NCBI GenBank assembly: GCA_030066985.1
Contig: JASJAN010000025.1
Coordinates: 62,001-126,000, forward strand
Direction of reading: 5' to 3'
DNA length: 64,000 bases
DNA from: Desulfobacterales bacterium
GTDB taxonomy: Bacteria; Desulfobacterota; Desulfobacteria; Desulfobacterales; JAHEIW01
This document shows positions 43,263 through 52,462 of this stretch, in pieces. A program made the position numbers and the translations under genes. Below the pieces are notes generated by a model, which saw nothing but the letters and a program-made list of their open reading frames with translations, was not told the DNA's origin and searched no databases. Every line of letters starts with the position of its first letter. Positions within the stretch are counted from its first letter, which is position 1.

Positions 43263-45914
43263 CTAAAACAAGCTGTGTAATTTCTGTTCTAACTCATCAA
43301 ACTCGTCGCCCTTAAAGCAGTAGTGCATCTCTACAAAGCGCTGGCGAAAATCCGTCACTTCTTTTTTCACATCTTTGTTTTTCAGGATAACGTCTGCCAT
43401 CAACTGGGCCAGCTGTTTGAAATCTTCGGCTGCCATGCCAAAGCGCGTCATTTCCTGCACGCCGGTGCGCAGTGAGCCGGATGCTGAAAAGCTTTCCTCG
43501 TCCGGTGCGGCCTGGTAGTTGAGAATGATGTTATTGTCTTCCAAGCGGCGGGCGATTTCAGGTCCACGGGCATAACCGACGTTGATGATGACCTGATGGG
43601 TTTCGGTATAGGAAATCGACGGATCGCCGGCAATATCCAGCCCGCATTCCTTTAAGGCCGAGGCAAATGCTTTGGCGTTGGTGACCACATTTTTCTGATA
43701 TTCGTCTTTGAAGGCATTCATCTCATAGGCCGCCAGCAGCAGACCCAGTAAAGTGCCCAGGTGGTGGTTGCTGGTGCTGCCGGGAAAAGCCCTTCGCTGA
43801 ATGGCTTCCCAGAAGGCATAATGCACGTCGTCTTCGGCATAATTTACGGCCGCAATGCCACGCTGGGAGCCATAAAAGGTTTTATGGGTCGATCCGGTGA
43901 CAATGTCGGCCCCCTCCTCAAAAGGCTGCTGGAAATAAGGGCCCACCAGTCCCAGCACATGCGCCATGTCATACATCAACATACATTCCAGCTCGAGCTC
44001 ATCAATAATGGCGCGCATTTCCTGCACCGGCTCTTTATGAATGATCATGCTTTTACCCAGGATCATCAGCTCCGGTCGATGTTCAAAGATCAATTCCCGG
44101 GCGGCTTCAACATCAATTTTATAAGGGTTGTCTTCAAGAACCGGAAAGTTGACCACCGCCGGCTTTTCCCATTTGGGATCGCGCATCACGAAATCCCGCA
44201 GGGCGCCCATCGGCTGGGCGCTCAAATGGCCGCCTTTGATAATATGATTGTTCATCACCTTGCGAATACGGCGCTGTTCTTTTTTGCGATCGGCGCGGTT
44301 GACATAATCCACCAGGGCACTGAACACTGCCATATTGGCCATTTGCCCGGAAATCACCCGGGTTTCCACTTCGCGGCACCCTAAAAAGCGCTGAAACTCG
44401 CAGGTAAGCAAATATTCCGTCTCAGCGATAAAATCGGTGCCCTGGTAGTAGAACACATTGGCCTCCTTGAACGCTTTGACCTGTTTGTGTTCGCCATACC
44501 GGCCGGCCGGGTCCGTGATCGAAAGTATGTGCGTCTGTGGGGAGGCGGTTTGTTCGGAAGGGATCAAGTTGATGCACTGCTGCTGGCGCCAGGTATGGTT
44601 GTCGATGGCTTTGCCGATCAGCGTTTTGGCATTTTGCGCCATCTCTTCGGCCGCACACACCGCTTCACGGTCGGTGCGCAATTGATCATGATGGATCGGC
44701 CAGCAATGGGGCGGCGCTTCGGCCCGCAGGTGATAGGGAACAATGACCGCACGGGCGCGTTTGCCCCGGATGTCGATCTCGACTTCATCGCCTTCCACCA
44801 GATTGCTGTCCAGCAGCGCCAGGCCGATGGCGCGCCGGCCTTTTTCTTCGGATTGACGCGTGGACAACCCGACACCATCGCTCTGCCACAGCGGCACCAT
44901 CGTCCCGCTGGTCACATAACCCACATGCCGTTCGCCGCGAAATACCTTGGCTTCGGCCCGGGCAACGCCCTTGTCCATCAGCGCGATGGGCTGGATGATG
45001 CGCGGCAGATCGGCAATCAGCGAAAAGTCGCGATCAACGATCCGTTTAAAGGCTTCATATTGCTTGGTCAGCGCCGCCCGTCCAATGAAATCACCTTTGA
45101 GCGGTGACAGGCTGACGCTGAAACGAGCCAGCATGCTGGCAAAGGCCGGTATTTCATTGCCCTCGGGGTCAAGCCCCAGCTCGTGCCCATAGAGCGGCAG
45201 AATGGCCTCCAGGCGCAGGGTATCCCTGGCGCCCAGGCCGATGGGTTGCGCGCCTTTAACAAGCAGCGCCTGCCAGATGGCGGCCACATCGTTGCGCGCG
45301 ATGAAAAGCTCAAAACATATCGGCTCGCCGGTGTAGCCGGTGCGCGATATTAGTACCTGGCTGCCGTTGATTTGCGCGGTGCTCAAACAGTTGCGCAGCG
45401 GTTCGGGCAGGCGTCCGCCGGAGATTAAACCCAGCATGATGTCTTTGGCAGTGGGCCCTTGCAGGCTGAGCATAGCCATCTCCGCGGTCCGATCGATCAA
45501 TTCCACATCGCCGAATGCCGGGCGGATTTTTTCCAGATGGGCAAAATCCTTTTCACGGTTGGCGGCATTGACCACTAAAATGAATTCATCGGGCACAAAG
45601 CGGTACAGATAGGCATCATCGATAACACCGCCGTTTTCATTGGGGATCATCGTGTAATGTCCCTCTTCTTCCTCCAGGGCGGCGGCGTTGTTGCTGAGCA
45701 CGTGCTGCAAAAAAGCAACTGCATCCTTGCCCCGCACCGTAAAGCGGCCCATATGCGAAATATCGAAAAGACCGGCGGCCTTGCGGGTGGTCAGGTGCTC
45801 CTGGATGATACCGGATTCATAATGCAGCGGCATTTCCCAGCCGCCAAACTCAACCATGTTGGCGCCCAGTTTGACATGTTGATCGTTTAACGCGGTTTTG
45901 TTTAGTGTTCCCAT
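43263..45914 (-). CDS. Fusion of glycine cleavage T protein and serine hydroxymethyltransferase
   Basis: An 883-residue two-enzyme fusion. Residues 1 to about 375 are a GcvT aminomethyltransferase (LGANMVEFGGWEMPLHY, FDISHMGRFTVRG, SRTGYTGE, GLGARDTLRLEA, GYVTSGT). From about 415 on lies a PLP-dependent serine hydroxymethyltransferase (NLIPSEQTASP, VISGQMANMAVFSAL, GSTHKTFYGSQRG, with K678 as the likely Schiff-base lysine). Both halves make or use 5,10-methylene-tetrahydrofolate, so channelling of the C1 unit between glycine cleavage and serine synthesis is plausible. The SHMT half is divergent from E. coli GlyA. The frame is continuous, with no sign of a sequencing join. The P, H and L proteins of glycine cleavage are not in the window. 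A good promoter lies 59 bases upstream. Confidence 0.92.
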   Translation of the reverse strand: MGTLNKTALNDQHVKLGANMVEFGGWEMPLHYESGIIQEHLTTRKAAGLFDISHMGRFTVRGKDAVAFLQHVLSNNAAALEEEEGHYTMIPNENGGVIDDAYLYRFVPDEFILVVNAANREKDFAHLEKIRPAFGDVELIDRTAEMAMLSLQGPTAKDIMLGLISGGRLPEPLRNCLSTAQINGSQVLISRTGYTGEPICFELFIARNDVAAIWQALLVKGAQPIGLGARDTLRLEAILPLYGHELGLDPEGNEIPAFASMLARFSVSLSPLKGDFIGRAALTKQYEAFKRIVDRDFSLIADLPRIIQPIALMDKGVARAEAKVFRGERHVGYVTSGTMVPLWQSDGVGLSTRQSEEKGRRAIGLALLDSNLVEGDEVEIDIRGKRARAVIVPYHLRAEAPPHCWPIHHDQLRTDREAVCAAEEMAQNAKTLIGKAIDNHTWRQQQCINLIPSEQTASPQTHILSITDPAGRYGEHKQVKAFKEANVFYYQGTDFIAETEYLLTCEFQRFLGCREVETRVISGQMANMAVFSALVDYVNRADRKKEQRRIRKVMNNHIIKGGHLSAQPMGALRDFVMRDPKWEKPAVVNFPVLEDNPYKIDVEAARELIFEHRPELMILGKSMIIHKEPVQEMRAIIDELELECMLMYDMAHVLGLVGPYFQQPFEEGADIVTGSTHKTFYGSQRGIAAVNYAEDDVHYAFWEAIQRRAFPGSTSNHHLGTLLGLLLAAYEMNAFKDEYQKNVVTNAKAFASALKECGLDIAGDPSISYTETHQVIINVGYARGPEIARRLEDNNIILNYQAAPDEESFSASGSLRTGVQEMTRFGMAAEDFKQLAQLMADVILKNKDVKKEVTDFRQRFVEMHYCFKGDEFDELEQKLHSLF

Positions 45915-45972
45915 GGCGGATGATCCTTTTTTGGCAGAAGTTCAAAATTCTGTTGCGCTATTGTAGCAGAAA

Positions 45973-46001
45973 ATAATAGATAAAAGCATTCTGAGTGTCA
46001 A
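45973..46001 (-). promoter_or_regulatory. Sigma70-type promoter of the GcvT-SHMT gene
   Basis: On the minus strand a perfect TTGACA (46001-45996) is followed after exactly 17 bases by TATTAT (45978-45973). The -10 box is 59 bases before the start codon. No glycine riboswitch-like sequence is seen between. Confidence 0.8.
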
Positions 46002-46058
46002 ACGGATATCGCGGAAACCGACTTATATCTTCACCCCCGAATTTTCACAGGTGACGGC

Positions 46059-47768
46059 ATGAACACAAAAACCAGCGGGACACCGGAAACTCTGCACGCC
46101 ATGTTTCAAACAGGCGGGCGCAGTGTGAGCTGGTGGCAGATAGCGGCCAATCTGATCGGCGCCATCATCGTCACGTCTTATTTTGTTTTTTTTGACCGCG
46201 TGTTTGCAGCCATGCGGGTTCAAAATACGTTTGTCGTCGTGGGCATCATGTTCCCGGTCCTGGCTGTCATTGCCTTCTTCTTTTTCAATTTCTGGATGAA
46301 AGATTTAGAGCGTTTTTTACAGTTAACTGCCCAGAACAAACAAATTGAGCCCCATCTGAGAAAAAAGGCCCAGCGCAAAATCCTTGAAATGCCGTTTTTT
46401 TCAGCACTGGTAAGTTTTTTTAACTGGTTTCTGGCGGCCATCACCATGACAATCTTCAGTATCATAGCTGATTCCAGCAACACCGCACCATTAATGGTTG
46501 ATCTGATTGATGGGCTGAGGGTTTTTATCGGCTGCATTATCGGCGGTATCATCACCGCCGCGATTATATTTTTCATCACCGAAACCAAATGCCGCCAGAT
46601 CTGGCCCTATTTTTTTCCTGCAGGAGGGCTGGCCAGCACACCCGGCGTATTTCGTCTGAGACTGCGTGCCCGCATGCTGATTATCTTTGTACTGGCCAGC
46701 ATATTGCCGCTGATCCTGATGGCGGTTTTATCGTACAATAAAGCCAGCATGATGCTGGAGATGGACCCGGGCCAGGTCATTCAGAGCCTGCTGTACCTAA
46801 CGGCCTTTTTGCTGGCCGTCACCCTGGCTGTGGCCGTCATCCTGTCACGCTCGTTTTCAACCGGCATCATTGATCCGATCAGACAGATGCAAGCCGCCAT
46901 GGCGAAGGTTGAAAAAGGCGATCTGTCGGCAAACGTAACGGTTAACAGCAACGATGAACTGGGCGCACTGGGAGAAAACTTCAATCAGATGACCGAAGGC
47001 CTAAAAGATCGCTATCGTCTGCGCCAGTCGTTGGATCTGGCCAAGGAAGTGCAGCAAAACCTGCTGCCTGCAGCAGATCCGCTTTTCCCCGGTTTGGATA
47101 TCGCCGGCAGAAGCATCTATTGCGATGAGACCGGCGGCGATTATTTTGATTTTTTTGACAGCGCCGACAAAAACGCTCAAAAATACGGCGTGGTCATCGG
47201 CGATGTATCCGATCACGGCATCCCATCTGCCCTTCTGATGGCCTCGGCCCGCGCATTTTTACGGCAGCGCACGACGCTGGCCGGCAACATTGCCGACATC
47301 GTCGGTGACGTCAATCGCCAGTTAACCCAGGACGTGGAAGACACCGGACGTTTCATCACCCTGTTTTATCTTCAAATCGATACGGACAACCGCCGGTTGA
47401 GCTGGGTGCGGGCCGGACACGAGCCGGCATTGCTGTTCGATCCCGCCAGCGGTCGCTTTGACGAGCTGAGCGGTGAAGGTATCGCTCTTGGCGTTGACGC
47501 CGATTGGCGATTTTCAGAGAATCAGCGAGAAAATTTAACCGACGGGCAGATTATTTTATTGAGCACCGACGGGATCTGGGAGGCCCGCGATCCCCAGGAT
47601 CAGATGTTTGGCCGGCAGGCCGTTTGCGATATCATCCGTCAGCATGCGCATGCCACCTCCGCCCAGATTCAGGATGCCATTCTGGCCGAATTAGATCGTT
47701 TTCAGCAGGGCGTCACAGCCGCTGACGACACCACCCTGGTGGTCATAAAAGTTGCCGGCAACAGTTGA
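46059..47768 (+). CDS. Membrane-bound RsbU-type PP2C phosphatase with HAMP domain
   Basis: A 569-residue signalling protein. The N-terminal half contains about six hydrophobic helices (about 25-47, 57-75, 110-130, 145-170, 205-225, 245-265), then a HAMP domain (about 267-320), a linker and a SpoIIE/RsbU phosphatase domain (about 345-569) with GGDYFDFFDS, VIGDVSDHGIPSALLMASARAF, VRAGHEPALLF and LLSTDGIWEARD, which retain the metal-binding Asp residues. Such enzymes dephosphorylate anti-sigma antagonists; no antagonist or anti-sigma gene is adjacent. The ATG is preceded by ACAGGTGACGGC. Confidence 0.92.
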   Translation: MNTKTSGTPETLHAMFQTGGRSVSWWQIAANLIGAIIVTSYFVFFDRVFAAMRVQNTFVVVGIMFPVLAVIAFFFFNFWMKDLERFLQLTAQNKQIEPHLRKKAQRKILEMPFFSALVSFFNWFLAAITMTIFSIIADSSNTAPLMVDLIDGLRVFIGCIIGGIITAAIIFFITETKCRQIWPYFFPAGGLASTPGVFRLRLRARMLIIFVLASILPLILMAVLSYNKASMMLEMDPGQVIQSLLYLTAFLLAVTLAVAVILSRSFSTGIIDPIRQMQAAMAKVEKGDLSANVTVNSNDELGALGENFNQMTEGLKDRYRLRQSLDLAKEVQQNLLPAADPLFPGLDIAGRSIYCDETGGDYFDFFDSADKNAQKYGVVIGDVSDHGIPSALLMASARAFLRQRTTLAGNIADIVGDVNRQLTQDVEDTGRFITLFYLQIDTDNRRLSWVRAGHEPALLFDPASGRFDELSGEGIALGVDADWRFSENQRENLTDGQIILLSTDGIWEARDPQDQMFGRQAVCDIIRQHAHATSAQIQDAILAELDRFQQGVTAADDTTLVVIKVAGNS

Positions 47769-47781
47769 GTTGAAACCGCTC

Positions 47782-47839
47782 CGAGGACGAGGACGAGTAA
47801 AATAAGCTATTTAGGATTTCGTCCTCGTGCTCGTCCTCG
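47782..47839 (+). repeat. 6-nt inverted arrays (GAGGAC/GTCCTC) after the phosphatase gene
   Basis: CGAGGACGAGGACGAG (47782-47797) faces CGTCCTCGTGCTCGTCCTCG (47820-47839). The hexamer GAGGAC and its complement repeat on both sides, so the transcript can form a stem of up to about 16 bp with a 22-base loop, 14 bases after the stop codon. No T-run follows; it may protect the 3' end. Confidence 0.7.
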
Positions 47840-47870
47840 TAATCGTAATCGAAAACTCAACCCACCAAAC

Positions 47871-48031
47871 TCGCAACTCGTAACCCGAAACTCGAAACTC
47901 GAAACTTAAAATTTGAAACGCGTAACACGTAACCCGCAATTGGATACTTGATACTTGATACTTGATACTTGAAATTTAAAAGACGCTACCCGCAGCCCGA
48001 AAATCGTAAATCAAAACACAAAATACTAAAA
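47871..48031 (+). repeat. 23-unit degenerate heptad array upstream of osmC
   Basis: From 47871 the sequence divides without a single indel into 23 heptads: TCGCAAC, TCGTAAC, CCGAAAC, TCGAAAC, TCGAAAC, TTAAAAT, TTGAAAC, GCGTAAC, ACGTAAC, CCGCAAT, TGGATAC, TTGATAC three times, TTGAAAT and so on to ACTAAAA. The base content drifts but the period does not. GATACTT occurs four times in a row at 47943-47970. The array stops exactly at the osmC ribosome site (GCAGGAGAA). Confidence 0.9.
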
Positions 48032-48046
48032 GCAGGAGAAACAACA

Positions 48047-48463
48047 ATGGCAACAGCAACAGTTCGTTGGTTAAATGACAGAAACTTTGTGGGGGTGGAT
48101 TCAACCGGCCATTCGGTGGTATTGTCCGGCCAAAAAAACGGGATCGGGGTCAGTCCCTCCCAGATGCTGCTGGTGGCCCTGGCGGCCTGTTCATCGGTGG
48201 ATGTGGTTGAAATCTTAGAAAAAAAACGCAAAAAGCTCACGCTGCTCGAAGTCACCGCCAATGGCGAACAGGACCCGGATCCCCCCTGGACCTATCGCAG
48301 AATTCATGTCACCTACCGGCTCGGCGGTAAGGATCTGACCGCTAAAGCCGTTGAGCAGGCCATTCAGCTCTCGGAGGAAAAATACTGTTCAGTGGCCGCC
48401 ACCGTGCGCGGTGTGGCCAAAATCACCACCGAATATGAAATTGTTAGCGAAGAACCTGCCTGA
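48047..48463 (+). CDS. OsmC/Ohr family protein
   Basis: A 138-residue OsmC-fold protein. Conserved elements are PSQMLLVALAACSSVDVVEILEKKR with the first reactive Cys and EEKYCSVAATVRG with the second. Such proteins reduce organic hydroperoxides with thiols, although the YhfA-like OsmC branch to which this one is most similar has no proven substrate. The start at 48047 is set by GCAGGAGAA seven bases upstream; a frame open to 47969 is made of repeat array. Confidence 0.93.
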   Translation: MATATVRWLNDRNFVGVDSTGHSVVLSGQKNGIGVSPSQMLLVALAACSSVDVVEILEKKRKKLTLLEVTANGEQDPDPPWTYRRIHVTYRLGGKDLTAKAVEQAIQLSEEKYCSVAATVRGVAKITTEYEIVSEEPA

Positions 48464-48660
48464 CCTCTCCATTGTATATCGGTTTTATCCGCATAGACAC
48501 ATTGGACGTTAAAAGCCGCCGCAGTGAGCGGCATTTCTTTCGGTCGGTTGACCATAGAGTCTAACCGTCTAAAATCTAAAATAAATATTGACACTTAACC
48601 GCTTAACCAATAAAATTTTAGGTGATCGAATCCCATTAAACTTCACCAAGGAGCATTCGC

Positions 48661-49209
48661 ATGCTGGATTTGGATCCGCAATTAGGCAAATATAGCATCA
48701 CCGCCCGCTTATTTAAACTGGTCAATGACATGCCGAGGGATAAAAAATTAATTCTGTTAAAGCAGCTCATCGGTGACGATGTCACCTCCCAGCTGTGCAA
48801 ACTGATCGTGGAAATGTCTGAAGATCAGCAAATCATTTTGCTCGAGCAACTAGAAGCCATGCCAACGATGGAGATGCCTGAAACAACGGTCAGTTTGGAA
48901 GGAAATGAATCTTCGATGCGGGAAAACCCCCGCAAGCCGTGCTTGATAAACGCCAAATACCGTATTCAAAATAAAGATTACAAAAGCTATATCCTGGATA
49001 TCAGTGTCGGCGGGGTGTTTATAGAAACGGCGGAAACATTTACTATCGGTCAAAAAATCGGTCTGAATTTTATGCTGCCCAATATCACCAAGCCGTTTAA
49101 ACTGATCGGAACGATATCATGGGGAAGCCCCCGCGGATTCGGTGTAAAATTTGATAGTGTGCCCGCGCCCCAAGGAGAGATTTTAAAATCATATATCGAG
49201 CAGGATTAA
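48661..49209 (+). CDS. PilZ-domain protein
   Basis: A 182-residue cytoplasmic protein. The N-terminal 80 residues are helical (LVNDMPRDKKLILLKQLIGDD). The C-terminal PilZ domain (about 85-182) shows the cyclic-di-GMP-binding signatures: an RxxxR motif in MRENPRKPC and DISVGGVF (the D/N-x-S-x-x-G motif). Binding to c-di-GMP is thus likely. A GGDEF protein encoded at 57-58.5 kb could be one source of the signal. CAAGGAG lies upstream of the ATG. Confidence 0.9.
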   Translation: MLDLDPQLGKYSITARLFKLVNDMPRDKKLILLKQLIGDDVTSQLCKLIVEMSEDQQIILLEQLEAMPTMEMPETTVSLEGNESSMRENPRKPCLINAKYRIQNKDYKSYILDISVGGVFIETAETFTIGQKIGLNFMLPNITKPFKLIGTISWGSPRGFGVKFDSVPAPQGEILKSYIEQD

Positions 49210-49358
49210 TTCGGTTGGCCGCAGCCCGGCTCGATTGACAGCGAATTTTTTAAGCGTTATATTGGCACTGAGGAAAAACCGCAACCCGCCGATAAGCAAA
49301 AGCTTTCAAGCAAATACCCCGTATTCTGCTTGCCGATGGCTTTAATGAGAGGTGAATT

Positions 49359-49880
49359 ATGAGACACATCCTCACCATATTGTTTGTGATGGGAGTCTTG
49401 CTGTGGGGTCCGGCGTCATTCGCAGATATTTATACCTGGACAGATGAAAACGGCGTCAAGCATTTCGGTAATCAGCCTCCTGAGAATGCCACCAACGCAG
49501 AGGTCATATTTGAAGAAGAGCCGCACAATGCAGCCGCCGATCAAAAGCGCACTGACGCGCAAAACCAAGAGCTTACCGAATTGCTCAGGGATCTTGAGAG
49601 AGAAGAGCAGCGGGAAGCCGCCGAAGCCAGAAGAAAGGCTGCAGAAGCTGAAAAAAACAAGCAGCCCACCCAGCAAGACCGTGTAGAAGCAGAAAAACAG
49701 CGCCTGGAAACAAAAATCGCTGAACTAGAAGAAAAACCACTGGATTATTTTGGTTCCTTTAAAAACAAGCGGGTGCGCCTGGGGTATTATCGCTATCGTC
49801 TAGAAACCCTGTTGAGCAATCCGGATAAATATTTTAACGACCCATCCAGCTTTGAGGGCAACGTTAAATACGAACGCTAA
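49359..49880 (+). CDS. Secreted DUF4124 protein with a coiled-coil region
   Basis: A 173-residue protein with a signal peptide (about 1-22, ending ASFAD) followed at once by a DUF4124 domain (IYTWTDENGVKHFGNQPP). A charged helix (about 60-125) rich in Glu, Lys, Arg and Gln forms a likely coiled coil. DUF4124 is a small domain at the N-terminus of many secreted proteobacterial proteins, of unknown function. GAGAGGTG lies upstream of the ATG. Confidence 0.88.
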   Translation: MRHILTILFVMGVLLWGPASFADIYTWTDENGVKHFGNQPPENATNAEVIFEEEPHNAAADQKRTDAQNQELTELLRDLEREEQREAAEARRKAAEAEKNKQPTQQDRVEAEKQRLETKIAELEEKPLDYFGSFKNKRVRLGYYRYRLETLLSNPDKYFNDPSSFEGNVKYER

Positions 49881-50173
49881 TCTCTTAAATCCTGACAATC
49901 GATCGAAGATCTGCCTATGGGCGTAAGTTGCATATCCATGGCCCTGCTGTGGGTGTGTCCCGTCGCCTTGCAACCCACTGATTATCTGATCCCCTGAGGT
50001 GGTGCAGCCCTTTGCGGTGGCCGCCGCCAGCCTGTGAAAAACCCCTAAAGTTTATCATCATTTATACCGATATGAGGTGTCGTAGCATTTATTGCACCGC
50101 ATCCGGTGTCTCAATGGGTTCACCACCTATTGAGAATAATTTCAATTACTTTGGATTTAAGGAGGAGAGTTTG

Positions 50174-50587
50174 ATGAAAACCAAAGTTTCTTTTTCCAGT
50201 GTTGTCATTTGGCTAATGTGTGTGTCTTTTTTGATTCCGGCAGCCAGCGCCCAGCAAACGGAAAAACTTGACGTTGTGGCCGCTGCCATCTGTGAAAGAG
50301 TTGAAGATCGTGAAGCCGTTAACGTCGGATCCCAATTTACCAATTCGACACCGCGGCTGTACTGCTTTACCAAAGTTGTCGGTGCCGCAACACCCACCGA
50401 GGTCGTGCATGTCTGGAGTTATGGCGATGTCGAGCGCGCCCGAGTGCCTCTGGCCGTAAACGGAGACTCATGGCGCACTTACAGCTCAAAAGCCATTCAG
50501 GCGCATGAGATTGGCTCATGGCGTGTGGATGTGCTGGACATGTCTGGCAACCTGCTGGAAACACTCAATTTTGAAATCACCCAGTAA
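50174..50587 (+). CDS. Secreted DUF2914 domain protein
   Basis: A 137-residue protein with a signal peptide (about 1-26, ending ASAQQ) and a DUF2914 domain covering the rest (VVAAAICERVEDREAVN, LYCFTKVVGAATPTEVVHVWSYG, SWRTYSSKAIQAHEIGSWRVDVLD). The domain is probably a small all-beta module acting in the periplasm or envelope; its function is unknown. AAGGAGG at 50159-50165 fixes the ATG at 50174; a frame open to 50012 has no supporting signal. Confidence 0.9.
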   Translation: MKTKVSFSSVVIWLMCVSFLIPAASAQQTEKLDVVAAAICERVEDREAVNVGSQFTNSTPRLYCFTKVVGAATPTEVVHVWSYGDVERARVPLAVNGDSWRTYSSKAIQAHEIGSWRVDVLDMSGNLLETLNFEITQ

Positions 50588-50622
50588 GCAAACCAAATGC
50601 GCATAACTGGCGCATTTTAGCG

Positions 50623-50650
50623 GAAAGCCACGCCCCCGGGCGTGGCTTTC
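50623..50650 (+). terminator. Hairpin terminator after the DUF2914 gene
   Basis: GAAAGCCACGCC (50623-50634) and GGCGTGGCTTTC (50639-50650) form a perfect 12-bp stem with loop CCCG, 36 bases after the stop. Only a weak T-rich tail follows, so termination may be partial. Confidence 0.65.
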
Positions 50651-50968
50651 GCTTAGCTTGCAAGTGCGACATTTGCCGGCAATGCCGGGATAAAAAATGG
50701 CTTTATACCCAAATTGAGGGCTGCGAAAAATTGATATTGAGTGTGTTTTTTGATAGACTGATAACAATTATATCAAATCTGAAACTGCCGTCCGATAACC
50801 ACGTAAGCATTATACCCGATCAGGTTGCCCTCGAAATATGCCGTAGTTATAGAGTGGTTGTTAAGAAAACGCTTTGATATTGCAGCGTTTTCTTACAGCC
50901 ACGAATACCGCATGCTGAACTGCAGATCATATCCGAAAAAAGCGGTATAGACCAAAATGGAGGGTTTT
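50651..50968. other. Spacer upstream of the membrane protein/VWA pair
   Basis: About 318 bases without a gene. A pair of similar words, AAGAAAACGCTTTGATATTGCAG then CAGCGTTTTCTTACAGCC, gives an inverted repeat AAGAAAACGCT/AGCGTTTTCTT near 50861-50895 that may be a regulatory hairpin. The GGAGG ribosome site of the next gene is at 50959-50963. Confidence 0.5.
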
Positions 50969-52462
50969 ATGACATTCGCCAATATGTTGAACATTACCAG
51001 CAGCCCAGCGCTATCAATACTCATTTGGATCGTATTGTTTCTGCTGGCACTGTATTTTGCCCGGCGGCCGTTTCACAGGGCGGTCATGTCGTTTAGCAAA
51101 ATCATTCGCAATGCCTTGCGGCTGAGCGCAGCCTCAGTGCTGTCGGCGGAAAAGCGCCTGGTGTTGCGCAATCGGGAAGTTCTGATGGCCGCTGGCCTGG
51201 AAAATTCCGAAAGGGTCGTCGAGCGGGAATTTGATCGCATTGCCGCCGCAGTAGCCCGCGATCTTGACGGTTATCCCAATGTTCACCGTCAGTTATCGGA
51301 AGTCATCGTCAAGTTGGATGAAGACTATACCAACAGCGCCGATGTGCCGCCGTCGCTGCCCAACTGGATGCCGATTATCGAGTCCATTGCTAAAATCGAG
51401 CACAGCGGTGACTCGATGGTGGCCAATATGCTGGCTGAAATCAACCGCTCGCTCACCGAACAGAACAAGAAAGCTGTCGAGGACTATCGTAATTCCACAG
51501 CCGCGCGCCACGGCATTTTAAATAAAATGATGCCCTTCTGGCGTAAGGTGCAACGGTCCCTGGACGGCATCTCCAATTCCATCGCCAACATCAAAAAGCG
51601 CGCCAAAACAGTTGACCGCAGTATGAACGAATACGAAAAAATTCGCGCCGGCTCCGATAAAGCGGCACGGGCCCTGTCCACCTCGGCGCTGACACAATTT
51701 GCCATCGCCGGACTGGTGCTGCTGATTGCCATTGGCGGGGCGATTATCAATTTTAACCTGATTGCGCTGCCCATGTCTGAAATGGTCGGCGGCGCCAGCT
51801 ACATCGGCCCTTTTAAAACCTCGGATGTGGCCGGTCTGGTAATCATTCTGGTGGAATTGACCATGGGGTTGTTTCTGATGGAATCGCTGCGCATCACCCG
51901 GCTGTTTCCGATCATCGGCGCAATGGATGATAAAATGCGCCACCGCATGATCATCATCACCTTTACCCTGCTGGCCATTTTGGCCGGTGTGGAATCAGCC
52001 CTGGCCTTTATGCGGGACCGTATTGCGCACGATATGGAAGTATTGCGCCAAACCCTGGCCGGTGCAGAACAATTGGGGCTGGCGCCCAGTATCATCCCCA
52101 CCGTCGGGCAAATGGTCCTGGGTTTTATTCTGCCTTTTGCGCTGGCCTTCGTCGCCATCCCGCTGGAAATGTTTGTGGCATCAGCGCGCACCGTGCTGGG
52201 CGCAGGGGCCGCCTGGCTGCTCAGAATATTTGCCTTTTTCCTGCGCCTGCTGGGCAACATCGGGTTTTACGCCGGCAGGTTCATCGTCAATTTATATGAT
52301 TTGGCGATTTTTCCTGCCATCTGGCTGGAAGGTATTATACTGGCATCCAGAGGCAAAAAAGTGGCTCTGCCGGAAGGAGAAATCCCCGATAATTCAAAGC
52401 TGGTCGAGAAAGCCGTCGACAGCTACGAGGAAACGATTCAAATAAAGGAACATCAGGAATGA
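50969..52462 (+). CDS. Multi-helix membrane protein of unknown function
   Basis: A 497-residue protein with one N-terminal helix (about 10-30), a long amphipathic cytoplasmic- or periplasmic-side helical region (about 35-225, rich in charged heptads) and about five further helices (near 235-258, 280-302, 318-338, 372-394, 408-435). The end is an acidic tail with IPDNSKLVEKAVDSYEE. No known family was recognised. The start at 50969 follows GGAGG by five bases. Its stop overlaps the start of the next gene (ATGA), so the two are translationally coupled and probably act together. Confidence 0.8.
   Translation: MTFANMLNITSSPALSILIWIVLFLLALYFARRPFHRAVMSFSKIIRNALRLSAASVLSAEKRLVLRNREVLMAAGLENSERVVEREFDRIAAAVARDLDGYPNVHRQLSEVIVKLDEDYTNSADVPPSLPNWMPIIESIAKIEHSGDSMVANMLAEINRSLTEQNKKAVEDYRNSTAARHGILNKMMPFWRKVQRSLDGISNSIANIKKRAKTVDRSMNEYEKIRAGSDKAARALSTSALTQFAIAGLVLLIAIGGAIINFNLIALPMSEMVGGASYIGPFKTSDVAGLVIILVELTMGLFLMESLRITRLFPIIGAMDDKMRHRMIIITFTLLAILAGVESALAFMRDRIAHDMEVLRQTLAGAEQLGLAPSIIPTVGQMVLGFILPFALAFVAIPLEMFVASARTVLGAGAAWLLRIFAFFLRLLGNIGFYAGRFIVNLYDLAIFPAIWLEGIILASRGKKVALPEGEIPDNSKLVEKAVDSYEETIQIKEHQE

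Noticed and set aside
43761-44384. Long antisense frame of 207 codons inside the GcvT-SHMT gene
   Set aside because: It mirrors the codon bias of the real gene and its His-rich product resembles nothing.
45915-46058. Glycine riboswitch before the GcvT-SHMT gene
   Set aside because: The leader is too short and lacks the conserved glycine-aptamer sequences; only a promoter is visible.
47871-48031. CRISPR array
   Set aside because: Units are 7 bases without spacers of unique sequence, and no cas gene is near.
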